Source of the DNA: Marinimicrobium sp. C6131
GTDB taxonomy: Bacteria; Pseudomonadota; Gammaproteobacteria; Pseudomonadales; Cellvibrionaceae
NCBI RefSeq assembly: GCF_026153455.1
Contig: NZ_CP110629.1
Span: forward strand, 2,976,001-3,040,000
Direction: 5' to 3'
Length of the DNA: 64,000 nucleotides
In this document: positions 51,401-59,052 of the stretch, piece by piece
Position numbering within the stretch: position 1 is the first letter of the stretch
Layout: each line of letters begins with the position of its first letter
Translations under genes and position numbers: made by a program
Notes under the pieces: model-generated
Told to the model about the DNA's origin: nothing
The model's input: only the letters and a program-made list of their open reading frames with translations
Database searches by the model: none

Positions 51401-52042
51401 CGGTCCTTCCTGCAGAGCCAGGAGCCCAACTTTATCTATGTGTCCGGGGATGAGATCGAGCAGATCCGCACCATCCTGAACGACCCCAACTGCTACAAAG
51501 GAAATCGCATTCAGCAGCTCAAGGGCCAGTTGGATAGCCTGCAGGAGCGCATCGACGAGAAAGTACAGCAAACCCGAGCTCAGGCAGAAACGTCCCTGAA
51601 GACCATGCAGGAACGCATGCAAAGCATGGACGAATATCAGTCCTTGCCGGAGCCCCGTCAGGAGGAACTCAATAAACCGTTCCGGGATCTGGTCGATTAC
51701 CTCGGGCGGGAGCGCCTGATTGCCGTGATCAAGGAGCGGACCCGGTACTTTGAAGAAGACGGCTACCAGAAGCTGCTGGGCAAAATGGTGGCGCTGGCCA
51801 ATCAGAAATCAGCACCGGCAGACGACCCCGATCAGCCCCCAGGTAGCCAGAGTGAAGACCAGGATAACGGGGGGCCTCATGAGGTCAAGGAATCGGCAGC
51901 CGACTACGTTCACACCCGCAACCTCCGTGTCGCGTTCGACAAGGCCTGGTTGGCCGACGAGGGGGATGTGGACCGCTATCTGAATGCCCTGCGCGAGGCC
52001 CTGCTGGTTGAAGTCCAGCAAGGGCGCAAGGTCCAGATCTAA
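48461..52042 (+). CDS. brxC: BREX P-loop ATPase BrxC
   Basis: 1193 residues. Starts MTLKNIFLKPVDRPIEGVIKADD, typical of BrxC/PglY. Walker A is GFFGSGKSH (64-72); LNFFVDEVGQYI (about 260-270) is the probable Walker B region, followed by AWIIVTAQEEM. The C-terminal third is helical with coiled coils (QQLKGQLDSLQERIDEKVQQTRAQAE). BrxC is the large AAA-type ATPase required for BREX defence and host methylation. GGGAAAG precedes the ATG. It ends 40 bases before the AlbA_2 gene. Length is normal for type I. Confidence 0.96.
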   Translation: MTLKNIFLKPVDRPIEGVIKADDEASLRLEIEEYVLTNEVEKRLEEFLDAYNNYEGANGVWVSGFFGSGKSHLLKMLALLLENREMDGATTLDLFLPKCSENEILRGDLKRAVSIPAKSILFNIDQKADVISKTQIDALLAVFVKVFDEMCGYYGKQGHIAQFERDLDGRGLYEQFKAEYEAIAGRPWQKGREQALLEGPNIAKAYAAVTGGDPQSAAGILDKYRSEYRVSIEDFADNVNTYIEKQAKEGGHKEFRLNFFVDEVGQYIADNTKLMTNLQTIAESLATKCRGRAWIIVTAQEEMKNVVGEMGKQQGHDFSKIQARFNNRMKLSSADVAEVIQKRLLTKTEEGVNQLSDVYHAQANNFKTLFDFADGSATYRNFRDRDHFIHSYPFVPYQFALFQSAIQNLSQHNAFEGKHSSVGERSMLGVFQQVAIHIGNHEVGQLATFDLMFEGIRSALKSQIQRAIIQAENHLDNAFAIRLLKALFLVKYVKEFKPTVRNLCVLMLDAFDQDLPALRTKVEEALSLLEQQTYIQRNGDQYEYLTDEEKDVEQEIKNTEVESSDVADELEKIVFDFVIKQRKIRYDAGSSQNQGQDYSYSRKLDDRLHGREYELSINVISPFHEHTDNEQMLRTASTYKADELFVLMPSDERLVRDLLMFKRTEKYIKQNISVTQQEAVKRILNDKGFQNREREARLRQQVHTLIGKSKLLIGGADVEVANEDPQTRIIRGFHELISRAYPNLRMLRGVSYTEGDISNCLNRTDDGLFGNDATALAESEQEVLAFIQSNNRGGVRTTLKSLLEKFERKPYGWYYAAILCTLANLCARGKVEVRLDGNILEDSELERALRNTHGHGNVVLEPQIEFTASQVRALKSFYEDFFDSPPRSSEAKALGKEAGEAFQDMYHDLDRRVAQVDQYPFLNALKPALVALKEVAGKPYTWHLTELGKQEDQLLDLKEDVIDPIRKFMGGSQKDIYNQARSFLQSQEPNFIYVSGDEIEQIRTILNDPNCYKGNRIQQLKGQLDSLQERIDEKVQQTRAQAETSLKTMQERMQSMDEYQSLPEPRQEELNKPFRDLVDYLGRERLIAVIKERTRYFEEDGYQKLLGKMVALANQKSAPADDPDQPPGSQSEDQDNGGPHEVKESAADYVHTRNLRVAFDKAWLADEGDVDRYLNALREALLVEVQQGRKVQI

Positions 52043-52082
52043 GCGTGCCGAACCGTCTAATCGGTCAAAGTTGGGGATAGCC

Positions 52083-53753
52083 ATGCACGAAGCCGAACAG
52101 GAAATCCAGGCGCTCATTCGCGGCGGCGAAAGCCTTGCCGTCGAGTTCAAGAGCGACGTCAAAAGCCTGCCGGACCGGGATCTGGTGGCCGCGGTGGTGG
52201 CCCTGGCCAACACCGAGGGCGGCGACCTGTTCCTGGGCGTTGAAGACGATGGCACCCCGACAGGGCTGCATGCCAACCACCGCAACCTCGCCGGCCTGCC
52301 CGCACTGATCGCCAACAAGACCATTCCCTCGCTGGCCGTGCGCGTTGAGGCCCTTGAGCTGGAAGGGCAACCCATCGCCAGGATCCAGGTGCCCAAGTCC
52401 CGGCAGCTGGTGTCCACCTCGGATGGCCTGCTGCAACGTCGGCGCCTGAGGATGGACGGCACTCCGGAGGCCGTGCCCTTCTACCCCCATGAGTTTGTTC
52501 AGCGCCAGTCCAGTCTGGGGGTAACGGACCCCTCGGCCTTGCCGGTGGAAAACCTGGCGGTTGACGACCTGGACCCGATTCAGCGCATCCGGATCCGCAA
52601 CGCCATCAAGAAGTACGGCGGCGACCAGAGCCTGATGCCCCTGGCGGACGATGAGCTGGACGGCGCCCTGGGGCTGACTGTGAGCGTGGGAGGCATGCGC
52701 CGCCCCACGGTTGCAGGTCTGTTGCTGCTGGGGAGCGACATGCAGCTCCGGCAACACCTGCCCTCCCACGAGGTAGCCTTCCAGGTGCTGCGCGGTACCG
52801 ATGTCCTGGTCAATGAGTTCTACCGCAAACCGCTGCTGGAGACCTTTGAAGAGGTCGAACTGCTGTTTCGCGCCCGGGTGGAGGAAGAGGAGATTCAGGT
52901 CGGGCTGTTTCGCGTGCCCATCCCCAACTTCGACCGCCGGGCCTTCCGGGAAGCCTTTGTGAACGCCCTGGTTCACCGCGACTACAGCGCCCTGGGCGCC
53001 GTGCACGTCAAACTGGACGACGACGGCCTTAACATCAGCAATCCCGGTGGTTTTGTGGAGGGCGTTAATCTGGACAACCTGCTGGTGGCTGACCCTCGCT
53101 CCCGTAACCCCTTGCTGGCTGACATCATCAAGCGCATCGGCCTTGCCGAACGCACTGGCCGGGGCATCGACCGGATCTTCGAGGGTATGCTCCGCTACGG
53201 GCGCACCGCCCCCGACTACTCCATGTCGTCCGCTCACACCGTCTCCGTGCGCATGAGCGCAGCGGACGCGGACGCCGAATTCCTGCGGATGATCGTCGAG
53301 CGTGAGGAACAGACCGGCGCCGCCATGCCCATCGACAGCCTGATCATCCTGTCCCGGCTGCGCAATGAGCGGCGCTTAAGAACGGCGGACCTGGCCAAAT
53401 CCGTGCAAAAGCCCGAAACCGTGGTCCGGGGCACCCTGGAAAAGCTGGTGGAAGCAGGCATGGTGGAAGCCCACGGCACCGGCAAGGGCCGCACTTACAC
53501 CCTGAGCGCCAAGGTTTACCGGGGGGCGGGACAGAAGGCGGCCTACGTTCGCCAGGCGGGGTTCGATGCCATCCAACAGGAGCAAATGGTGCTGAATTTC
53601 ATCGATACCCACGGCAGCATCAAACGAGCGGATGCCGCTGATCTGTGCCATATCAGCCCTTTCCAAGCCACTCGGCTGCTCAACCGCTTGAAAGACAAGG
53701 GTGTGATACGCCCGGTAGGCCAGGGGAAGGGGACTCGATATGAGCGAAGCTGA
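52083..53753 (+). CDS. AlbA_2/Schlafen-type ATP-binding protein within BREX
   Basis: 556 residues. The N-terminal AlbA_2 (Schlafen-like) domain (about 1-130) has ESLAVEFKSDVKSLPDRDLVAAVVALANTEGGDLFLGVEDDG. A COG2865-type ATPase/helix part follows, with FREAFVNALVHRDYSALGAVHV and NPGGFVEGVNLDNLL, then IIKRIGLAERTGRGIDRIF. The C-terminus has two winged-HTH-like segments (RTADLAKSVQKPETVVRGTLEKLVEAGMVEA and SIKRADAADLCHISPFQATRLLNRLKDKGVI). Such genes are seen between brxC and pglX in some type I BREX loci and are not among the core six; regulation or RNA-related toxicity is guessed. GGGGA before the ATG at 52083. Confidence 0.82.
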   Translation: MHEAEQEIQALIRGGESLAVEFKSDVKSLPDRDLVAAVVALANTEGGDLFLGVEDDGTPTGLHANHRNLAGLPALIANKTIPSLAVRVEALELEGQPIARIQVPKSRQLVSTSDGLLQRRRLRMDGTPEAVPFYPHEFVQRQSSLGVTDPSALPVENLAVDDLDPIQRIRIRNAIKKYGGDQSLMPLADDELDGALGLTVSVGGMRRPTVAGLLLLGSDMQLRQHLPSHEVAFQVLRGTDVLVNEFYRKPLLETFEEVELLFRARVEEEEIQVGLFRVPIPNFDRRAFREAFVNALVHRDYSALGAVHVKLDDDGLNISNPGGFVEGVNLDNLLVADPRSRNPLLADIIKRIGLAERTGRGIDRIFEGMLRYGRTAPDYSMSSAHTVSVRMSAADADAEFLRMIVEREEQTGAAMPIDSLIILSRLRNERRLRTADLAKSVQKPETVVRGTLEKLVEAGMVEAHGTGKGRTYTLSAKVYRGAGQKAAYVRQAGFDAIQQEQMVLNFIDTHGSIKRADAADLCHISPFQATRLLNRLKDKGVIRPVGQGKGTRYERS

Positions 53754-53755
53754 TA

Positions 53756-53808
53756 AAATACGTGCGGCGCACGAAAAATACGAGCGGATACGAGCGCCGC
53801 GCGTATTT
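53756..53808 (+). other. Inverted repeat between the AlbA_2 gene and the AAA gene
   Basis: AAATACGTGCGGCGC (53756-53770) and GCGCCGCGCGTATTT (53794-53808) pair over 15 bases with one mismatch, loop 23 bases. The loop repeats AAATACGAGCGGATACGAGC, related to the arms. It begins three bases after the AlbA_2 stop and could be a transcript-processing site or partial terminator that lowers expression of the next genes. Confidence 0.6.
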
Positions 53809-53875
53809 CCGCATGCAAGTGAGGGCAGTGGCCGACCGGGTGCTGGATCAGGGGATAGTGAACAATCGGGAAGTA

Positions 53876-54994
53876 ATGATGATAGACCGGCTTGAACTCA
53901 AAAACTTTACGTCATTCGGTGATCTGGACATCGATTTCTCACCCAAGATCAACGTGATCATTGGTGAAAACGGTACCGGCAAAACACAGTTGCTGAAAGC
54001 GCTGTATTTCGCCAACAAATCGCTTGCGCTTCAAGATGCGACGTCCGAAGAAATGCTACGGCTTTATCGGCCCTTGAGCAACTCTCTGAAAGGGCTAGTT
54101 GGTGATGATGGAAAATCAAAGGCCGAGCTTTCTTGTCAGCTCGCAAACGGCCAAGTCTTACATGTCAATTTTTCAGCGAACTCAAAGCACTTGGCAAAAG
54201 AGAGATTTGTCAGCACGCCAGTAGTAGGAGAGCCAAATTTCATTCCTGTAAAAGAGGTGCTCTCATTAATGAAGGGCATCTTGGCAAGTAAAGGGAATAG
54301 CGAAACTCTACAGGCTCTATTTGACCAGAGCTACCTCGATATTGCTAAAAAGCTGGCAAAAAAGCCCCCCTTCAAATCAGAAGACAAAATCGACCAAGAC
54401 CCGAGATTTGGTTCGATCTACCTTAAACTCATTGAGCTACTTGGTGGACGATTTAACGTTTCGGAACTTTCCGGAAAGGTGGCCATTGCGTTTCAAACTG
54501 GACATTATGAAAGAGTCAAGGATAAAGAAAGTAAAAACTATAACCAGTTGACATTCCGTGCTAGCCGCCGTGATTCAGCAGACATGACGGCGGAAGGTCT
54601 GCGTAAACTAGGGACCTTACAGCTTTTGCTTGAAAATCATGAGCTTGATCCTGGTCGAAGCGGGGTGCTGCTATGGGACGAACCAGAATCCAATCTTAAT
54701 CCGAAGCTCATGAAGTTGGTCGTGGAAGTATTATTTGAGTTGGCGCGAAACGGACAGCAAGTGGTAGTGGCAACCCATGATTACGTTCTACTCAAGTGGT
54801 TTGACTTGCTCCTAGACAAAGGCAAGGAGGACCATGTCCGATTTCACAGTTTATTTCGCGACTCTGATAGTAAACAAATAAAAGTATCGTCAGTTGATGA
54901 CTATCTAGACATTGCTCCAAACCCCATAGATGAAGCTTTCGGCTTTCTCATCAACCAAGAAATTGAAAATGATATGGGGGACCTTGGTAAATGA
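53876..54994 (+). CDS. AAA (ABC/SMC-type) ATPase of a nested two-gene module
   Basis: About 372 residues. It begins MMIDRLELKNFTSFGDLDIDF, the usual start of AAA_15/OLD/RecF-like ATPases. Walker A is GENGTGKT (30-37); a signature-like SADMTAEGLRKLGTL (about 234-248); Walker B LLWDEPESNLNP (about 265-276) with the catalytic Glu269; and an H-loop ATHDY (299-303). There is no TOPRIM nuclease domain after the ATPase. The frame opens 38 codons earlier, across the inverted repeat, so the double ATG at 53876 is preferred. It overlaps the next gene by ATGA. Codon use is clearly more A+T rich than in the neighbouring BREX genes. Confidence 0.82.
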   Translation: MMIDRLELKNFTSFGDLDIDFSPKINVIIGENGTGKTQLLKALYFANKSLALQDATSEEMLRLYRPLSNSLKGLVGDDGKSKAELSCQLANGQVLHVNFSANSKHLAKERFVSTPVVGEPNFIPVKEVLSLMKGILASKGNSETLQALFDQSYLDIAKKLAKKPPFKSEDKIDQDPRFGSIYLKLIELLGGRFNVSELSGKVAIAFQTGHYERVKDKESKNYNQLTFRASRRDSADMTAEGLRKLGTLQLLLENHELDPGRSGVLLWDEPESNLNPKLMKLVVEVLFELARNGQQVVVATHDYVLLKWFDLLLDKGKEDHVRFHSLFRDSDSKQIKVSSVDDYLDIAPNPIDEAFGFLINQEIENDMGDLGK

Positions 54995-55524
54995 AGGTTG
55001 TAGCTGCTGACGGCTTTGAGTTCCAGTTCACTGATGCACTGGATGCGTTTGTGTTCGATGAAAAAGATCGTTCAAAACCTACATTTCATGGCGCTCCCAT
55101 GAAAGGGGTCGACATAGTCGCCGAGTTTGAAGAGGCCTATGTCTATGTGGAGTTGAAAGACTATGACGATCCGTCCATCTATGATGTCCGCAATGCGGCA
55201 AACGATGAGCAGAAGAAAGCAAGGCAAGATAGTTTTAAATGGCTAAAAAACTACCTCAAATATAAATTCCGAGATTCTTATCTCTATAGACACGCCGAAC
55301 AGAAAGTGGATAAACCCGTCCATTATGTCTGTCTTCTCACTTTTGAGAATGCCTTAAATGGCCATATGCAAAAGTCATTGAAGCAGGAGCTACCTGTGGG
55401 GAAAGCTTCCTCGCGCTGGGTTCAGTCACTGGCCACCAGCTGTCATGTCGTCAACCTGCAGAAGTGGAACGAAAACTTTCCCAAATGGCCTGTTACACGC
55501 TTGGCGGATGCTGAAGGAGCATAA
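54991..55524 (+). CDS. Unknown protein with PD-(D/E)XK-like nuclease motif
   Basis: 177 residues, family not recognised. FEFQFTDALDAFVFDEKD leads into KGVDIVAEFEEAYVYVELKDYDD, where Asp41, Glu54 and Lys56 form a D-x12-E-x-K pattern on what look like beta strands, as in PD-(D/E)XK nucleases. Then come a helical region (DEQKKARQDSFKWLKNYLKYKFRD) and a strand with HYVCLLTFEN. It is translationally coupled to the preceding AAA ATPase (ATGA overlap) and ends four bases before the pglX start. It is inferred to be the effector of an ATPase-nuclease pair; this is not proven. AT-rich codon use like its partner. Confidence 0.55.
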   Translation: MKVVAADGFEFQFTDALDAFVFDEKDRSKPTFHGAPMKGVDIVAEFEEAYVYVELKDYDDPSIYDVRNAANDEQKKARQDSFKWLKNYLKYKFRDSYLYRHAEQKVDKPVHYVCLLTFENALNGHMQKSLKQELPVGKASSRWVQSLATSCHVVNLQKWNENFPKWPVTRLADAEGA

Positions 55525-55528
55525 TCAG

Positions 55529-58500
55529 ATGGAAACATCGAAACTTAAAAAATTCGCCCAATTCGCTCGCCGCAGCCTCCTCGAACAGGTTACAGCCAAG
55601 CTCAAACTAGTACTCGCCGATGAGAGTCCCGCCCGGAGAGAAAGGCCACAAGCGATTAAAAAGCTGGAAGAGGCGGTAACCGACCAAGGCAAAGAGCAGA
55701 TTATCGAACGGGTGGCCTATATCTGGTTCAACCGCTTCTGCGCCCTGCGTTTTATGGACGTGAATCGTTACAACCGCATTGGCATTGTTTCCCCTGCCGA
55801 GGGGCAGTTCCAGCCCGAAATCTTGGCTGATGCCAAAATGGGCCATATCGATGAAGAAATGGTGTCGGAGTCAACCCGCCAGAAGATCTTCGCACTGCTG
55901 GATGGCAAAACACCCAGTCAGGACCCCCAGGGGGAGGCCTATCGCCTGCTGATTGTAGCCGCCTGTAACTATTGGTACAGCGCGATGCCGTTCCTGTTTG
56001 AGCGCATTGACGATTACACCGAGCTTTTGATGCCGGATGACTTGCTGTCAGGCAATTCGATATTGGCCTATACCCGCGAGGCCATGACGCCGGATGTCTG
56101 TGAAGATGTTGAGGTGATCGGCTGGCTGTATCAGTTCTATATCTCCGAGAAGAAAGACCAGGTATTTGCTGATCTTAAGAAGAACAGGAAAATCACTCCC
56201 GATAACCTCCCAGCAGCGACCCAGCTGTTCACACCGCACTGGATTGTCCGCTATTTGGTGGAAAACTCGCTGGGACGGCTCTGGATGCTAAACCGACCGG
56301 ACTCTGGCTTGATTGAGCAGATGGATTATTACATCGAGCCAGAGGAAGCCGAAGCCGATTTTATTCGAATTAACAGTCCAGAAGAGATAAAGATCTGTGA
56401 TCCAGCCTGCGGTTCAGGGCATATGCTGACTTATGCCTTTGACCTGCTTTACACCATATACGAGGAGGAAGGCTACGAGCCTGCTGAGATCTCGGAGAAG
56501 ATTATCACAAATAACCTTTATGGAATCGAGATCGATGAGCGTGCTGGGGAGCTGGCAGCCTTTGCTCTGACCATGAAGGCGCGTGCCAAGCATCGGCGGT
56601 TCTTTCGGAAGCCGGTTCAGCCCAATATTGTCGTCTTGGAGAACGTAACCTTCACCGAGGCTGAAATGCAAGATGTAGCTGCCTTGGTAGGCAAGAACCT
56701 GTTCACAGATGAGTTTCGCGAAACGCTGAACCAGTTCGACCAGGCCAAGAACTTTGGCTCACTGATTGTGCCGAAACTTCGACATCCAGCGGATACGCTG
56801 CGAGTAGTGAAGGCGCAGAGTGACAACTCCGACCTGCTTATGAGGGAGGTTCAGGCACGCGTGGAAGCTGTGCTGCGCATGGCCGATGCTCTGTCGTCCA
56901 AGTACCACGTGGTGGTGGCCAACCCACCGTATGCAGCGGCAAGCGGGTTGAACCCAGGTCTGAAAACTTGGGGGGCTGCACGCTTTCCTTCGGCGAAAGC
57001 TGACCTCTTCGCTATGTTTATGGTTCGCGGAATGGATCTATGCGTCGAAACCGGCATGTTAGCAATGATCAATATGCAATCGTGGATGTTCCTATCCGCT
57101 TTTGAAAAGCTTCGCTCCCGCCTATTGAAGAAATCTACAATCCTCACTCTCGCTCACATTGGCGAACGTGGATTCGATTCCATCGGAGGTGCTGTAGTTT
57201 CAACCACGGCCTTTGTAATCCGTTTAGGTGCAGATAACTCCTTCAATGGCGACTTCATCCGACTTGTGGATGGAAGAAACGAAAAAGAGAAAAGTGAAGC
57301 GTTAAAGTCTGCTTTATCCAGGGAGCATTACCGCATCCCTTCGACATCTTTTCGCTCAATTCCCGGAAGCCCAATCTCGTATTGGGCTTCTCCATCAACG
57401 CTTCTGACATTTTCGCAATACCCGCCTTTATCCGCTCAAGTGGATACGCGGATTGGACTGATTACCGGCGATAACAATCGCTATATCCGGAATTGGGCTG
57501 AGGTGTCTTTCATGAGAGTGGGCATCGGATTCGACAGAGCGTCAGCTGCTGAGAGTGGCAAGAAATGGTTTCCACAGTCTAAGGGCGGTGAATATCGAAA
57601 ATGGTATGGGAACCATGAGACCCTCCTCGACTGGTCCAGGGATGGACACGAATTGCAAACACGTCTGCATTCCTCAGGGGATCGAACTCTCGCTCACAAC
57701 TTCAACTTGGATAAAGTCTTCTTGGGTGCTGCCACTTGGACCAAAATTTCCACTGGCCCAATATCCGCCCGCATTCAACCCAAAGGATTCCTCTTCAACG
57801 ATGCTTCGGCAAACGCGTTTCCTACGGGCAATATATCCGAATTATCAGTTGTAGGATTGTTATGCTCTAAAGTCACCGAATGCTTGTTGCCGCTAATAAA
57901 TCCGACTCTCAACTATTTGCCAGGAACCATCGGCGCATTGCCCGTAGCGCTGTCACTCGACAAGGAATCAAGTGCGGAAAAGCGTGCAGCGAAACTAATT
58001 GACATTGCCAAATCTGACTGGGATGCCTATGAAACCTCTTGGGATTTCTCCGGCCTTCCACTGCTCTTGCGTGATTACCGCGCGGAGACGCTCGAAGCTA
58101 CTTATACCGGCCTCCGCACCCATTGGCAGGATATGACGAATGAGATGCAGCGACTGGAACAAGAGAACAACCGCATCTTCATCGAAGCCTATGGTCTGCA
58201 GGACGAGTTGTCCCCCGAGGTACCGCTTGAGGAAATCACACTCACTTGCAACCCCGCCTACCGCTATGGGGTAAAAGGCTCTGAGGAAGATCGGGAAACC
58301 CGCCTGCGTGCTGACACCACGGCGGAACTCATCTCCTATGCTGTGGGTTGTATGTTCGGTCGCTATGCACTGGAAGAGCCGGGGCTGATCCTGGCCAATC
58401 AGGGAGAGACCATAGAGGACTATCTGAAGCGGGTTCCGGAGCCGAGCTTCCCGGCGGACGATGACAATGTCATCCCTATGCTTGATGGCGACTGGTTCAC

Positions 58501-59032
58501 CGACGACATCACCGAACGCTTCCGTGAATTCCTGCGCATCGCCTTTGGCGAAGAGCACTATGGGGAAAACCTCCGCTTTGTCGAGCAGGCACTGGGCAAG
58601 GATATTCGCAAGTACTTCCTGAAGGACTTCTACAACGACCACGTGCGCCGTTACAAGAAGCGACCCATCTACTGGCTGTTCTCCTCACCCAAAGGCTCAT
58701 TCAATGCGTTGATCTACATGCACCGCTACCAGCCCCACACCGTGGGCACGGTGCTGGAGTATTTGCGGGATTTCAAAGACGAGAAACTGAAAGCCCGGAA
58801 AAACCATCTGGAGGCCGTCAGTATCAGCGCCGGGGCCTCCCAGGGTGATAAGACCAAGGCCCTGAAAGAGATCGAGAAGATCAACAAAATCCTAGCCGAG
58901 CTGGATGACTACGAGCGGGATGTACTTTACCCCTTGGCCACCGAACAGGTGGAAATTGATCTCGATGACGGGGTGAAGGCCAATTATCCGAAATTTGGCG
59001 AGGCCTTGAAGAAAATTCCAGGCTTGTCCTGA
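55529..59032 (+). CDS. pglX: BREX-1 adenine-specific DNA methyltransferase PglX
   Basis: 1167 residues. Starts METSKLKKFAQFARRSLLEQV, typical of type I PglX. Methyltransferase motif I is DPACGSGH (from Asp291) and the catalytic motif IV is NPPY (from Asn465), marking an N6-adenine enzyme. The C-terminal half holds target recognition and the late YALEEPGLILANQGET and GSFNALIYMHRYQ segments. PglX methylates one adenine of a non-palindromic site to mark self DNA, and is also needed for restriction. The region about 57150-58050 is more AT-rich than both flanks, suggesting exchange of the recognition domain. AAGGAG lies ten bases before the ATG at 55529. Confidence 0.96.
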   Translation: METSKLKKFAQFARRSLLEQVTAKLKLVLADESPARRERPQAIKKLEEAVTDQGKEQIIERVAYIWFNRFCALRFMDVNRYNRIGIVSPAEGQFQPEILADAKMGHIDEEMVSESTRQKIFALLDGKTPSQDPQGEAYRLLIVAACNYWYSAMPFLFERIDDYTELLMPDDLLSGNSILAYTREAMTPDVCEDVEVIGWLYQFYISEKKDQVFADLKKNRKITPDNLPAATQLFTPHWIVRYLVENSLGRLWMLNRPDSGLIEQMDYYIEPEEAEADFIRINSPEEIKICDPACGSGHMLTYAFDLLYTIYEEEGYEPAEISEKIITNNLYGIEIDERAGELAAFALTMKARAKHRRFFRKPVQPNIVVLENVTFTEAEMQDVAALVGKNLFTDEFRETLNQFDQAKNFGSLIVPKLRHPADTLRVVKAQSDNSDLLMREVQARVEAVLRMADALSSKYHVVVANPPYAAASGLNPGLKTWGAARFPSAKADLFAMFMVRGMDLCVETGMLAMINMQSWMFLSAFEKLRSRLLKKSTILTLAHIGERGFDSIGGAVVSTTAFVIRLGADNSFNGDFIRLVDGRNEKEKSEALKSALSREHYRIPSTSFRSIPGSPISYWASPSTLLTFSQYPPLSAQVDTRIGLITGDNNRYIRNWAEVSFMRVGIGFDRASAAESGKKWFPQSKGGEYRKWYGNHETLLDWSRDGHELQTRLHSSGDRTLAHNFNLDKVFLGAATWTKISTGPISARIQPKGFLFNDASANAFPTGNISELSVVGLLCSKVTECLLPLINPTLNYLPGTIGALPVALSLDKESSAEKRAAKLIDIAKSDWDAYETSWDFSGLPLLLRDYRAETLEATYTGLRTHWQDMTNEMQRLEQENNRIFIEAYGLQDELSPEVPLEEITLTCNPAYRYGVKGSEEDRETRLRADTTAELISYAVGCMFGRYALEEPGLILANQGETIEDYLKRVPEPSFPADDDNVIPMLDGDWFTDDITERFREFLRIAFGEEHYGENLRFVEQALGKDIRKYFLKDFYNDHVRRYKKRPIYWLFSSPKGSFNALIYMHRYQPHTVGTVLEYLRDFKDEKLKARKNHLEAVSISAGASQGDKTKALKEIEKINKILAELDDYERDVLYPLATEQVEIDLDDGVKANYPKFGEALKKIPGLS

Positions 59033-59052
59033 AGCAGTAAGGAGCTGTCGGC

